Below are positions 23,432 through 30,899 of a stretch of DNA of 37,371 bases, piece after piece. Positions within the stretch are counted from its first letter, which is position 1, and every line of letters begins with the position of its first letter. Source of the DNA: Caenibacillus caldisaponilyticus (GTDB lineage Bacteria > Bacillota > Bacilli > Bacillales > Sporolactobacillaceae). The DNA lies in the NCBI RefSeq assembly GCF_002003465.1, contig NZ_BDDQ01000020.1, positions 1 to 37,371 on the forward strand. The letters run 5' to 3'. Made by a program: the position numbers and the translations under genes. The notes under the pieces were generated by a model. That model was not told the origin of the DNA and ran no database searches. It worked only from the letters and a program-made list of their open reading frames with translations.

Positions 23432-24751
23432 ATGTTGGAAAAACCGTCGGTCAATCAGCAGGGCCACCTCGAAATCGGAGGCGTCGACGCCGTCTGGCTG
23501 AGCAAGACATATGGCACGCCGCTTTATATCTATGATGTTCGCAAAATCAGAGAAAAAGCAGCGGCATTTCAGGCCGCTTTTGCCGATTTACCGGTTCGTT
23601 ATCAAGTGGCTTACGCCAGCAAAGCGTTTTCTACGATCGCGATGATCCAATTGGTCGATGAATTGGGCTTGGCATTGGACGTCGTCTCGGGCGGAGAGCT
23701 TTACACCGCGCTTCGCGCCGGCTTTCCTGCCGAACGCATCCATTTTCACGGAAACAATAAATCGCTCGAAGAATTGCGCTATGCGGTGCGCGAAAACATC
23801 GGGGCCATTGTGGTCGACAATTTTTATGAACTCGAGCTGCTTAAAACCGTTTCCCGCGAGATCGGAAAACCCGTGAACATCCTGTTGCGCCTGACGCCGG
23901 GCGTCGGCGCCGACACGCACGCGTATATTTCGACGGGACAGGACGATTCCAAGTTCGGTTTTTATTTGTCGACGGGAGACGCTCGAAAAGCGTATCGCGC
24001 CGCGCTGACGGACGACCGCTTCCATCTCGTCGGCTTGCATTTTCACATCGGCTCCCAGCTCTTTACTCCGGACGCCCACGTGCTGGCGGTGCAACGATTG
24101 TATAAAGAGTTGGAACAATGGAAGTCGGAATTCGGCTGGCTCCCGAACGTTCTGAATGTGGGCGGCGGCTTCGGGATCGCCTATACCGACGGCGATGAAC
24201 CGACGGAACCGCGCCGGTTCATTCGGCCGATCGTGGAAGCCGTGCTTGCGGAATGCCGGGCGCGTTCGCTCGAAGTGCCGGAGATTTGGATTGAACCGGG
24301 CCGGGCGATCGTCGGGGAGGCGGGAACGACCCTTTATACCATCGGCAGCCGCAAGACGACCTCGGGTCAAAAAACATTCATCGCCGTTGACGGCGGCATG
24401 ACGGATAATTTAAGGCCTGCGCTTTATCAATCCAAATATGAAGCGATCATCGCCAATCGCGCCGACCAGACGGCGCGCGAACGGGTGACGATCGCGGGAA
24501 AATGCTGTGAAAGCGGAGACATTCTCATCGAAGATATCGATTTGCCCGAAGCGCGTCCGGGGGACATATTGGCGGTCTTTTGCACGGGCGCCTACGGATA
24601 TGCCATGGCCAACAATTATAACCGCCTGCCCCGCCCCGCCGTTGTTTTTGTTGAAGACGGCGAAGCCCGCCTGGTCGTCGAACGCGAAACGTTTGAAGAC
24701 CTCATCCGGCACGACCTGCCTCTTCGGGATCCGGCACGCTCGCGGTCTTAA
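23432..24751 (+). CDS. lysA: Diaminopimelate decarboxylase
   Basis: 439 residues. PLP enzyme that makes lysine from meso-diaminopimelate, the last step of the pathway. The PLP lysine is in the VAYASKAFS motif near residue 61; HFHGNNKS, GLHFHIGSQ and GGGFGIAYT follow. The substrate-binding CESGD is near 353 and the C-terminal YGYAMANNYNRLPRP near 389. ATG nine bases after AAGGAG. It follows spoVAF as in B. subtilis but has its own SigA promoter and a long leader. Diaminopimelate is also needed for the spore cortex, so the step balances lysine against peptidoglycan supply. Confidence 0.96.
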   Translation: MLEKPSVNQQGHLEIGGVDAVWLSKTYGTPLYIYDVRKIREKAAAFQAAFADLPVRYQVAYASKAFSTIAMIQLVDELGLALDVVSGGELYTALRAGFPAERIHFHGNNKSLEELRYAVRENIGAIVVDNFYELELLKTVSREIGKPVNILLRLTPGVGADTHAYISTGQDDSKFGFYLSTGDARKAYRAALTDDRFHLVGLHFHIGSQLFTPDAHVLAVQRLYKELEQWKSEFGWLPNVLNVGGGFGIAYTDGDEPTEPRRFIRPIVEAVLAECRARSLEVPEIWIEPGRAIVGEAGTTLYTIGSRKTTSGQKTFIAVDGGMTDNLRPALYQSKYEAIIANRADQTARERVTIAGKCCESGDILIEDIDLPEARPGDILAVFCTGAYGYAMANNYNRLPRPAVVFVEDGEARLVVERETFEDLIRHDLPLRDPARSRS

Positions 24752-24917
24752 TGCCTTTTTCAGGAAAAGGGCTGCAAACTTCAAGCGCCATTGTCTATAA
24801 TGGATGAAGGTTGTATGATGGTAGAGAACGTGCAAACCGCGGCGTTGGCCTGGTGCATAAAGCTCTCGCAAAAGAGAAAAGATGGGCATAAAGTCTTGAA
24901 TAACGAGGGGTTTAAGA

Positions 24918-25280
24918 ATGCTCTTGCGCTATAAGAAAAGCTACGAAAAAATTGCGATGGGTTTGTTGTCCTTCGTTCCGTCCGAAAAGGACCTGAAAAA
25001 ATTGCAACAAACCATCAAGCAATATGAAGAGGATGATGACTGGCAGCTTTTTCTTTGGAAAGAGGAGGACATCATCGGCATCATCGGCATTCACGTCGAA
25101 GGGGACACGGCCGTGCTCACGCATCTGAGCGTCAATCCATCCCATCGCAACCAAGGGATCGGAAGGAAAATGGTCATGGCCCTTCGCGATCAAATCGGAA
25201 ACAAATACCGGCTCGTTCCGTCCAATCAGATCAAAGAATTTTATGATAAATGCCTCGATCAGGAAGATGGCCATTCTTAA
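24918..25280 (+). CDS. ribT: RibT-type GNAT acetyltransferase
   Basis: 120 residues. GNAT fold: the acetyl-CoA motif NPSHRNQGIGRKMV lies near residues 74-87. The N-terminus (LLRYKKSYEKIAMGLLSF, then EKDLKKLQQTI) is almost that of B. subtilis RibT, which is encoded at the end of the riboflavin operon; its substrate is unknown. ATG behind GAGGGG. Here it is an orphan: no ribD, ribE, ribA or ribH gene is near. It keeps its usual place on the path from lysA to scpA. Confidence 0.88.
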   Translation: MLLRYKKSYEKIAMGLLSFVPSEKDLKKLQQTIKQYEEDDDWQLFLWKEEDIIGIIGIHVEGDTAVLTHLSVNPSHRNQGIGRKMVMALRDQIGNKYRLVPSNQIKEFYDKCLDQEDGHS

Positions 25281-25332
25281 TCGCCGCGCGATCATCGGGC
25301 CGGCGGCCGCTCCCGGCGGGATAACCGTCTAG

Positions 25333-25360
25333 GCATACGGGAAGCGCGCTTCATATACTA
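25333..25360 (+). promoter_or_regulatory. Possible mother-cell sigma promoter
   Basis: CATATACTA at 25352-25360 fits the SigK -10 pattern CATANNNTA; GCATACG at 25333-25339 partly fits a SigE -35, with a 12-base spacer that is slightly short. Weak call. Confidence 0.3.
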
Positions 25361-25403
25361 CCGTAACCGTCTCTTTGTAGGGATGACACCGGGAGGCCCG
25401 ATG

Positions 25404-25652
25404 ATGTCAAGAGAACACTATTACGATCTGTTTGTCAAAGCGGTCGGAGATACCGTCGAAATGGAAACGGCTGACGGTGCAGTGATACAAGGCGTTGTCG
25501 CTTCCGTCGATGCAAATTATGTCTATTTACACGCTTTTGAGGACGGCCTCGCCTTGATACCGGGCGCCCCTGAACGAGCAACGGGGAAAAAAGCGCCGAC
25601 GGCCGTGCCGCTCGCTTCGATTTTGTCGCTCGCTTTCATCACGGTTTATTGA
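25404..25652 (+). CDS. Small protein of unknown function with a possible Sm-like fold
   Basis: 82 residues; I do not recognise it. It has a short charged helix-like start (REHYYDLFVKAV), then alternating strand-like segments: GDTVEMETADG, VIQGVVASVDANYVYLHAF, and, after a basic loop (PERATGKKAP), AVPLASILSLAFITVY. This alternation resembles small beta-barrel (Sm-like or DUF2642-like) proteins, some of which occur in spore coats; this is inference only. Two adjacent ATG codons at 25401 and 25404 follow GGGAGG; the second has the better spacing. It occupies the place of ypuF in B. subtilis but is not similar to that protein. Confidence 0.6.
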   Translation: MSREHYYDLFVKAVGDTVEMETADGAVIQGVVASVDANYVYLHAFEDGLALIPGAPERATGKKAPTAVPLASILSLAFITVY

Positions 25653-25897
25653 TGCAACCGCGTTTTTCGCAACGACCGGGGCGAAGAACGTGCGAACGCC
25701 TCGCACGGGGCTTGAACGCTCGGTTGGTTCAATAGAGGTTGTCGCCCGCCGCCTTTAAAATCCCGAAAAAGCGATTCCGTTGCCGTGTCATCGTTCGCCG
25801 CACATTGTTTTCGCGGTGTTCCTTGCAAACGAACGCGTTGGGACAAGCCGGTTATTCGATTGCGAGTCACGGATCGGTTGGGGACAGGTGGAGCGTT

Positions 25898-26659
25898 TTG
25901 GAGTATAAAGTGAAAATTGATGCGTTCGAAGGTCCGCTTGACCTTCTTTTGCATCTTATTAAAAAATTGGAGATCGACATTTATGATATTCCCGTTGCGG
26001 TCATCACCGAGCAATATCTCGATTTCATCCATGCGATGCAAGAGTTGCAGCTGGATGTCGCGAGCGAATATTTGGTGATGGCGGCGACGCTTATTGAAAT
26101 GAAGAGCCGCATGCTGTTGCCGAAACCGGAGCCGCTCGACGCGGATTTGGATGAAACCGCGCCCGAAGACGAGGAAGACCCGCGTGAAGAACTCGTCCGT
26201 CGGCTTCTTGAATACCGCCAGTATAAGGAAGCGGCCGAAGTTTTAAAAGAGAAGGAACTTGAGCGGCGCAAGGTCTACGCCAAACCGCCGTCGGACTTGA
26301 CGGCTTACGTCGATAAAGCGCCTGATCCCCCGCTCGCCAATGTTTCGATCTACGACATGCTCGCCGCCTTTCGCCATTTGCTGAGGCGTAAACAATTGGA
26401 GAAGCCGCTGAACACGAAGGTGCAAAAGCAGGAAGTGCCGATCGGGCCGCGCATGGAGGCGATTGTCAAGCGCCTCAAGGTTTCGCGCAAACCCTTGGCG
26501 TTTTCTGCGTTGTTCACCTATCCCAACCGCACGCATCTCGTCGTCACGTTTTTGGCCTTGCTCGAGCTGATGAAAGAACGTCGGATCATGTGCGTCCAAG
26601 ACCGCAATTTTTCGGAAATCATGGTATATCTCTTGGATGAGGGAGGCGTGCTTTCGTGA
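25898..26659 (+). CDS. scpA: Segregation and condensation protein A (kleisin)
   Basis: 253 residues. ScpA bridges the two heads of Smc and, with ScpB, compacts and separates chromosomes. The N-terminal Smc-neck-binding part (KIDAFEGPLDLLLHLIKKLEIDIYD, first 28 residues) and the SEYLVMAATLIEMKSRMLLP helix are diagnostic. An acidic linker (DETAPEDEEDPREE) separates them from the C-terminal winged helix (near 195-245). The start is a TTG behind AGGTGGAG; frames that open earlier have an unnatural N-terminus. The gene overlaps scpB by four bases. Confidence 0.94.
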   Translation: MEYKVKIDAFEGPLDLLLHLIKKLEIDIYDIPVAVITEQYLDFIHAMQELQLDVASEYLVMAATLIEMKSRMLLPKPEPLDADLDETAPEDEEDPREELVRRLLEYRQYKEAAEVLKEKELERRKVYAKPPSDLTAYVDKAPDPPLANVSIYDMLAAFRHLLRRKQLEKPLNTKVQKQEVPIGPRMEAIVKRLKVSRKPLAFSALFTYPNRTHLVVTFLALLELMKERRIMCVQDRNFSEIMVYLLDEGGVLS

Positions 26660-27234
26660 CGAAAATCAAAGCGATTCTTGAAGCCTTGCTGTACGTCAGC
26701 GGGGAAGACGGCGTCACCTTGGAGCAAATGATAAAGGTGCTTGATGCCTCGGAAGGCGCCGTTATCGCTGCCCTCAAAGAGATCAAAGCGGAATTGGAAC
26801 GCGATGATCGCGGGCTGGACCTCGTTGAAGTGGGCGGAGCGTATCAATTGATCACGAAACCGGAGGTCGCCGAATACATAGAAAAACTGGTGCAAACCCC
26901 GAAACCGTCCACTTTGTCGCAAGCCGCGCTCGAAACGCTCGCGGTGATCGCCTACAAACAGCCGGTTTCTCGGGCGGAAATCGAAGAAGTGCGCGGGGTC
27001 AAGTCGGAAAAGGCGTTGCAGACGCTCATGTCCAAAGGTTTGATCAAAGAGGTCGGGCGCGCGGAAGGCACGGGTCGGGCTATTTTATATGGTCTGACGG
27101 ACGCGTTTTTTTCCCATTTCGGTTTAAAATCATTGGACGAATTGCCGCCGATGCCGACGGCCGACGAGGCGGACGTCGAAGAGGATGCGGATCTGTTTTA
27201 CGAGAAATTTCAACAAACGGTGTTGGATATCTGA
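26656..27234 (+). CDS. scpB: Segregation and condensation protein B
   Basis: 192 residues. Dimeric partner of ScpA in the Smc complex. Two winged helices: the first in residues 1-75, the second ending with TLSQAALETLAVIAYKQPVSRAEIEEVRG and LIKEVGRAEGTGRAILYGLT. GTG start overlapping the scpA stop (GTGA), with GGAGG nine bases upstream. A strong terminator follows, so scpAB form a two-gene transcript. B. subtilis has ypuI after scpB; it is absent here. Confidence 0.95.
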   Translation: MTKIKAILEALLYVSGEDGVTLEQMIKVLDASEGAVIAALKEIKAELERDDRGLDLVEVGGAYQLITKPEVAEYIEKLVQTPKPSTLSQAALETLAVIAYKQPVSRAEIEEVRGVKSEKALQTLMSKGLIKEVGRAEGTGRAILYGLTDAFFSHFGLKSLDELPPMPTADEADVEEDADLFYEKFQQTVLDI

Positions 27235-27239
27235 GAATC

Positions 27240-27270
27240 ATCGGAGCGTTGGCTCCGATTTTATTTTTTT
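27240..27270 (+). terminator. Terminator of scpAB
   Basis: Perfect 8-bp stem ATCGGAGC/GCTCCGAT with a GTTG loop, followed by TTTATTTTTTT. Confidence 0.93.
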
Positions 27271-27343
27271 ACGAGCGTTCGAGCGCGAAGCGACGAGACG
27301 GGCCGAAACTTGGCGGGAGAGATCCGGGACCGTCCGCCGCCGA

Positions 27344-27371
27344 TCATAATCCCCTTGTCCACGCATACACT
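27344..27371 (+). promoter_or_regulatory. SigE promoter for dacB-spmA-spmB
   Basis: TCATAAT (27344-27350, six of seven to KMATATT), 13 bases, then CATACACT (27364-27371), a full match to CATACAMT. The B. subtilis operon is SigE-controlled. Confidence 0.78.
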
Positions 27372-27405
27372 TGTACAAAAGACAGCGGAGGGACGGGATG
27401 ACACG

Positions 27406-28566
27406 TTGCGCTTCCAATTGAGACAAATAGCGCTGGCGGCCGTCGCTTTATTGTCCATCACCATGGCGGCGGCCGCTGCGGCGCGGGCGGAAGGAAAACC
27501 CGCTCCCATCGAGGTCTCGGCTGAATCGGCGATTTTGATGGACGGGACGAGCGGCCGGGTGCTTTTTGAAAAGGACGCCCATAAAAAGATGCGGATCGCC
27601 AGCATCACGAAGGTCATGACCGCGATCCTCGCCATTGAATCGGGCAAGATGGACCAGACCGTTAAAGTGGACGGCCGGGCCGTCGGCACGGAAGGCTCCA
27701 GCATTTACTTGAAAGCCGGCGAGAAATTGAAGCTGCGCGATTTGGTTTATGGCCTGCTCCTTCGCTCGGGAAACGACGCGGCCGTGGCCATTGCGATCGC
27801 GGTCGCCGGCAGCGAGAGCGGATTCGTCCGACTCATGAACGAAAAGGCAATGGAATTGGGCATGTTGGATACGCATTTCGCCAATCCGCACGGGCTTGAC
27901 GACCCGGACGGCAACCACTATTCGACCGCTTACGATATGGCGCTGTTGACCAAATACGCCAGGCAAAACCGCACGTTCAGAACCATTTTTAAAGCGAAAT
28001 ATTACTCGGCGCCTCAAGAGGGCGAACGGTGGGAGCGAAAATGGAAAAATAAAAATAAATTGTTGTTTCGCTACAAATATTCGACGGGCGGAAAAACCGG
28101 CTTTACGAAGCGGGCGGGCCGCACGCTCATCTCAACCGCTTCGAAACGCGATCTCGATTTGATCGCCGTCACTCTGAACGACGGCGACGATTGGCGGGAC
28201 CATATGAATCTTTTTAATTGGGCCTTTCAAAACTATAAAATGACCGAGATCGTCCATAAAGGGCGAATCACCAATGTCCGGCCGGGGGTTAACGAAAATC
28301 GGCTCTACGTCGCGCGGGACGTGAAGGTGCCGCTCAACGATGAGGAAAAGGATCATCTCTCGACGGCGGTGACCTTGTTTCAAACGGGCAAAAATGAAAA
28401 GCGGGCGGACGGCGCCCCGTTTCCGGCGGGATATTTGTACGTCAAAGCGGACGGCGACGTGATTGAAAAAGTGCCGCTTTTTTACGATCCGCCGGATAAA
28501 GGCCGCGGGTTCTGGCAACTGTTTGGTGTCGTCGTGCAGATGATCGCGGGATATGGGCGGCCATGA
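27406..28566 (+). CDS. dacB: Sporulation D-alanyl-D-alanine carboxypeptidase DacB (PBP5*)
   Basis: 386 residues. Signal peptide about 1-28 with an alanine-rich end (AAAAAARAEG), then the carboxypeptidase domain: Ser66-x-x-Lys69 (ASITK), Ser121-Gly-Asn123 and KTG (TGGKTGFT). It sets the cross-linking of the spore cortex from the mother-cell side. It starts with TTG at 27406: no other in-frame start lies between the predicted transcription start and the signal peptide. An out-of-frame ATG at 27398 is better placed behind GGAGGG and opens a 7-codon frame that overlaps the dacB start. The stop overlaps spmA by four bases. Confidence 0.93.
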   Translation: MRFQLRQIALAAVALLSITMAAAAAARAEGKPAPIEVSAESAILMDGTSGRVLFEKDAHKKMRIASITKVMTAILAIESGKMDQTVKVDGRAVGTEGSSIYLKAGEKLKLRDLVYGLLLRSGNDAAVAIAIAVAGSESGFVRLMNEKAMELGMLDTHFANPHGLDDPDGNHYSTAYDMALLTKYARQNRTFRTIFKAKYYSAPQEGERWERKWKNKNKLLFRYKYSTGGKTGFTKRAGRTLISTASKRDLDLIAVTLNDGDDWRDHMNLFNWAFQNYKMTEIVHKGRITNVRPGVNENRLYVARDVKVPLNDEEKDHLSTAVTLFQTGKNEKRADGAPFPAGYLYVKADGDVIEKVPLFYDPPDKGRGFWQLFGVVVQMIAGYGRP

Positions 28567-29159
28567 TTAATTATATTTGGGCCTTTATGTTTATCGTCGG
28601 CTTGGGGTATGCGGCATGGAACGGCAAAATGGAAGCCGTCAACCGGGCGATTTTTAAAGCCGCCGAAGAAGGCGTGACGCTGAGTTTAGGTTTGATCTTC
28701 ATCTTGATTTTTTGGCTGGGCGTGATGAAGATTGCCGAGGCGAGCGGATTGTTATCCGCCGTCTCCAAACTTTTTAAGCCCTTGTTAAAGCGCTTGTTTC
28801 CCGACATTCCCGAAGATCATCCGGCCATGGGTTATATCGTGACCAACACGGTGAGCAACATGTTCGGGCTCGGCAATGCCGCCACGCCGATGGGGATCAA
28901 GGCGATGGAGGCGCTGAAACGATTGAACCGCAATCGCCCGACCGCAAGCCGTTCGATGGTGACCTTGCTCGCCCTGAATACGTCTGGCTTTACGCTCATT
29001 CCGACGACGGTGATCGCCGTGCGCATGAAATACGGGGCGGCCGAGCCGACGGACATCGTCGTCCCGACCTTGCTCGCCACCGCCGTCGGTACCTTGTCCG
29101 CCGTGTTGATCGATCGGTATTTCTATTATCGCCGCCAAAAAAAGGGACGGGACGATTGA
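28563..29159 (+). CDS. spmA: Spore maturation protein A
   Basis: 198-residue membrane protein with about five segments. The nucleoside-recognition (Gate) type domain is shown by SLGLIFILIFWLGVMKIAEASGL near 40 and NTVSNMFGLGNAATPMGIKA near 95. With SpmB it is needed for full dehydration of the spore core; the transported compound is unknown. ATG overlaps the dacB stop (ATGA), so translation is coupled. Unlike B. subtilis, a gap of about 220 bases separates it from spmB. Confidence 0.93.
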   Translation: MINYIWAFMFIVGLGYAAWNGKMEAVNRAIFKAAEEGVTLSLGLIFILIFWLGVMKIAEASGLLSAVSKLFKPLLKRLFPDIPEDHPAMGYIVTNTVSNMFGLGNAATPMGIKAMEALKRLNRNRPTASRSMVTLLALNTSGFTLIPTTVIAVRMKYGAAEPTDIVVPTLLATAVGTLSAVLIDRYFYYRRQKKGRDD

Positions 29160-29381
29160 AAAAGCCGGGGGACGGCCCCCGTGAACAAAGCGGCGGGAGT
29201 CCACACGTGCGGATGGCCGCTCGCTCGTCGATGGCCTTAAGGCGGAAGAGCGGGCGATAGGGAGGCGACCGGGCATGCGCATTCCCGGCGGTTCCTTTTT
29301 GACCGTTCATTCCGGATTTGTCTTCAAAAAATGTATTGATCAAGCATCCATGCTCGGTCCAATGGAAAGGGGGGCATGCCC

Positions 29382-29915
29382 GTGGCGTTTTTGACGAGCT
29401 TGTCGGCATGGTTCGTGCCCGCGCTCATCGGATTTATTTTGATCCACGCGACGTTCAAGCGCGTTCCGACCTATGAAATGTTTGTCGAGGGCGGAAAAGA
29501 CGGTTTTCACATGGCGATTTCGATCATGCCCTATCTCGTCGGCATGCTCGTGGCGATCGGCGTCTTTCGCGCTTCGGGCGCCATGGATGCCTTGGTCGCC
29601 GTTTTACAACCCGTGTTTCACGCCATCGGCGTTCCTGCGGAGATCGTTCCGCTCGCTTTGATCCGGCCGATTTCAGGAAATGGGGCGCTCGGGGTGATGT
29701 CGGATTTGCTTTCGACTTATGGGGCGGACTCGTTTATCGGGCGCCTCGCTTCGACGATCCAAGGCTCGACGGACACGACGCTCTATGTCATCACCGTCTA
29801 TTTCGGCGCGGTCGGCATTAAAAACATCGGCGATTCGCTCAAGGTCGGTCTCCTTGCCGATCTGGCCGGCATCGTCGCCGCCATCGTCGTCGTCTCGCTC
29901 ATGTTTGCCAAGTAG
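29382..29915 (+). CDS. spmB: Spore maturation protein B
   Basis: 177-residue membrane protein, partner of SpmA, with a Gate-type domain. Recognised by PTYEMFVEGGKDGFHMAISIMPYL near 27, IRPISGNGALGVMSDLL near 97 and the QGSTDTTLYVITVYFGAVG motif near 128. The GTG at 29382 lies seven bases after GGGGGG; an ATG two codons upstream would touch that site. Last gene of the dacB operon; a terminator follows at 29965. Confidence 0.93.
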   Translation: MAFLTSLSAWFVPALIGFILIHATFKRVPTYEMFVEGGKDGFHMAISIMPYLVGMLVAIGVFRASGAMDALVAVLQPVFHAIGVPAEIVPLALIRPISGNGALGVMSDLLSTYGADSFIGRLASTIQGSTDTTLYVITVYFGAVGIKNIGDSLKVGLLADLAGIVAAIVVVSLMFAK

Positions 29916-29964
29916 CATGATCGCTTGCCGTGCACGGCGGCCGTTCTCACTTTTTGATCTCTTT

Positions 29965-29991
29965 CCCCGTCGATCTCTGCGGGGCTTTTTT
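29965..29991 (+). terminator. Terminator after spmB
   Basis: CCCCG (29965-29969) pairs with CGGGG (29980-29984); one base later comes a run of six T. Confidence 0.75.
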
Positions 29992-30093
29992 GTATTTTAA
30001 TAAGGAAGTAGGCGGATGCGCCGCGCGGAGATCATCAACTTGTGAAATTTTGACGGTAAGGGTATGATGGTTTTTGAGGTGGACAAGTGAGAG

Positions 30094-30813
30094 ATGGAGA
30101 GATTGCAGAAAGTCATCGCACGCGCAGGTTTAGCATCCAGAAGAAAGGCGGAGCAAATGATCGCCGAAGGCCGGGTGAAGGTCAACGGCAAAATCGTCAC
30201 CGAACTCGGGACGAAAGTGAGCAGTAAAGACCGCATCGAAGTCGACGGCATTCCCGTCGAACGGGAAGCCCCGGTTTACTTTTTGTTTTATAAACCGACG
30301 GGCGTCATCAGCAGCGTGAAAGACGAGAAGGGCAGAAAGGTCGTCACGGATTTTTTTCCGGACGTTAAAGAACGCATCTTTCCCGTCGGCCGCCTGGATT
30401 ATGATACTTCGGGCGTGCTGTTGCTGACGAACGACGGCGATTTCGCCAACCTGCTCATGCATCCGCGCTATCGAATCGAGAAGGAATATGTTGCCAAATT
30501 GGACGGCATTCCCGATAAAAAGACGTTGCGGCGGCTTGAACGGGGCATCGAATTGGAAGACGGCCCGACCGCACCCGCCAAGGCGAAGCTGCTGTCCGCT
30601 GATCGCAAAAAAGGCACGGCGATCGTCAGCATTACGGTTCACGAAGGCCGCAATCGCCTGGTGCGGAGAATGTTTGAAGCGATCGGTTTCAAAGTGTTAA
30701 AGCTGAAGCGGGAACGTTATGCTTTTTTGGATACGAAAGGCTTGAAGCCGGGCGAATACCGTCCATTAAAACCGCATGAGGTGAAATTGCTGCGCGAGAT
30801 GGCTGTCACATAA
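30094..30813 (+). CDS. rluB: 23S rRNA pseudouridine synthase RluB
   Basis: 239 residues. It makes pseudouridine in helix 93 of 23S rRNA (position 2605 in E. coli numbering). The N-terminal S4 domain (RLQKVIARAGLASRRKAEQMI, first 22 residues) precedes the RsuA-type catalytic domain with the active Asp in VGRLDYDTSGVLLLTNDG near 102 and the GRNRLVRRMFEAIG motif near 189. ATG behind GAGAG with GAGGTGG further off. It lies between spmB and the res genes as in B. subtilis. Confidence 0.95.
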   Translation: MERLQKVIARAGLASRRKAEQMIAEGRVKVNGKIVTELGTKVSSKDRIEVDGIPVEREAPVYFLFYKPTGVISSVKDEKGRKVVTDFFPDVKERIFPVGRLDYDTSGVLLLTNDGDFANLLMHPRYRIEKEYVAKLDGIPDKKTLRRLERGIELEDGPTAPAKAKLLSADRKKGTAIVSITVHEGRNRLVRRMFEAIGFKVLKLKRERYAFLDTKGLKPGEYRPLKPHEVKLLREMAVT

Positions 30814-30899
30814 CCGTCACAAAGCGGAAAAGTCGGCCGATTTTTTTGCGTTATAGTAATATTGAGATTATGTCGGCTTAATGATTGGGGAGGATGGAC

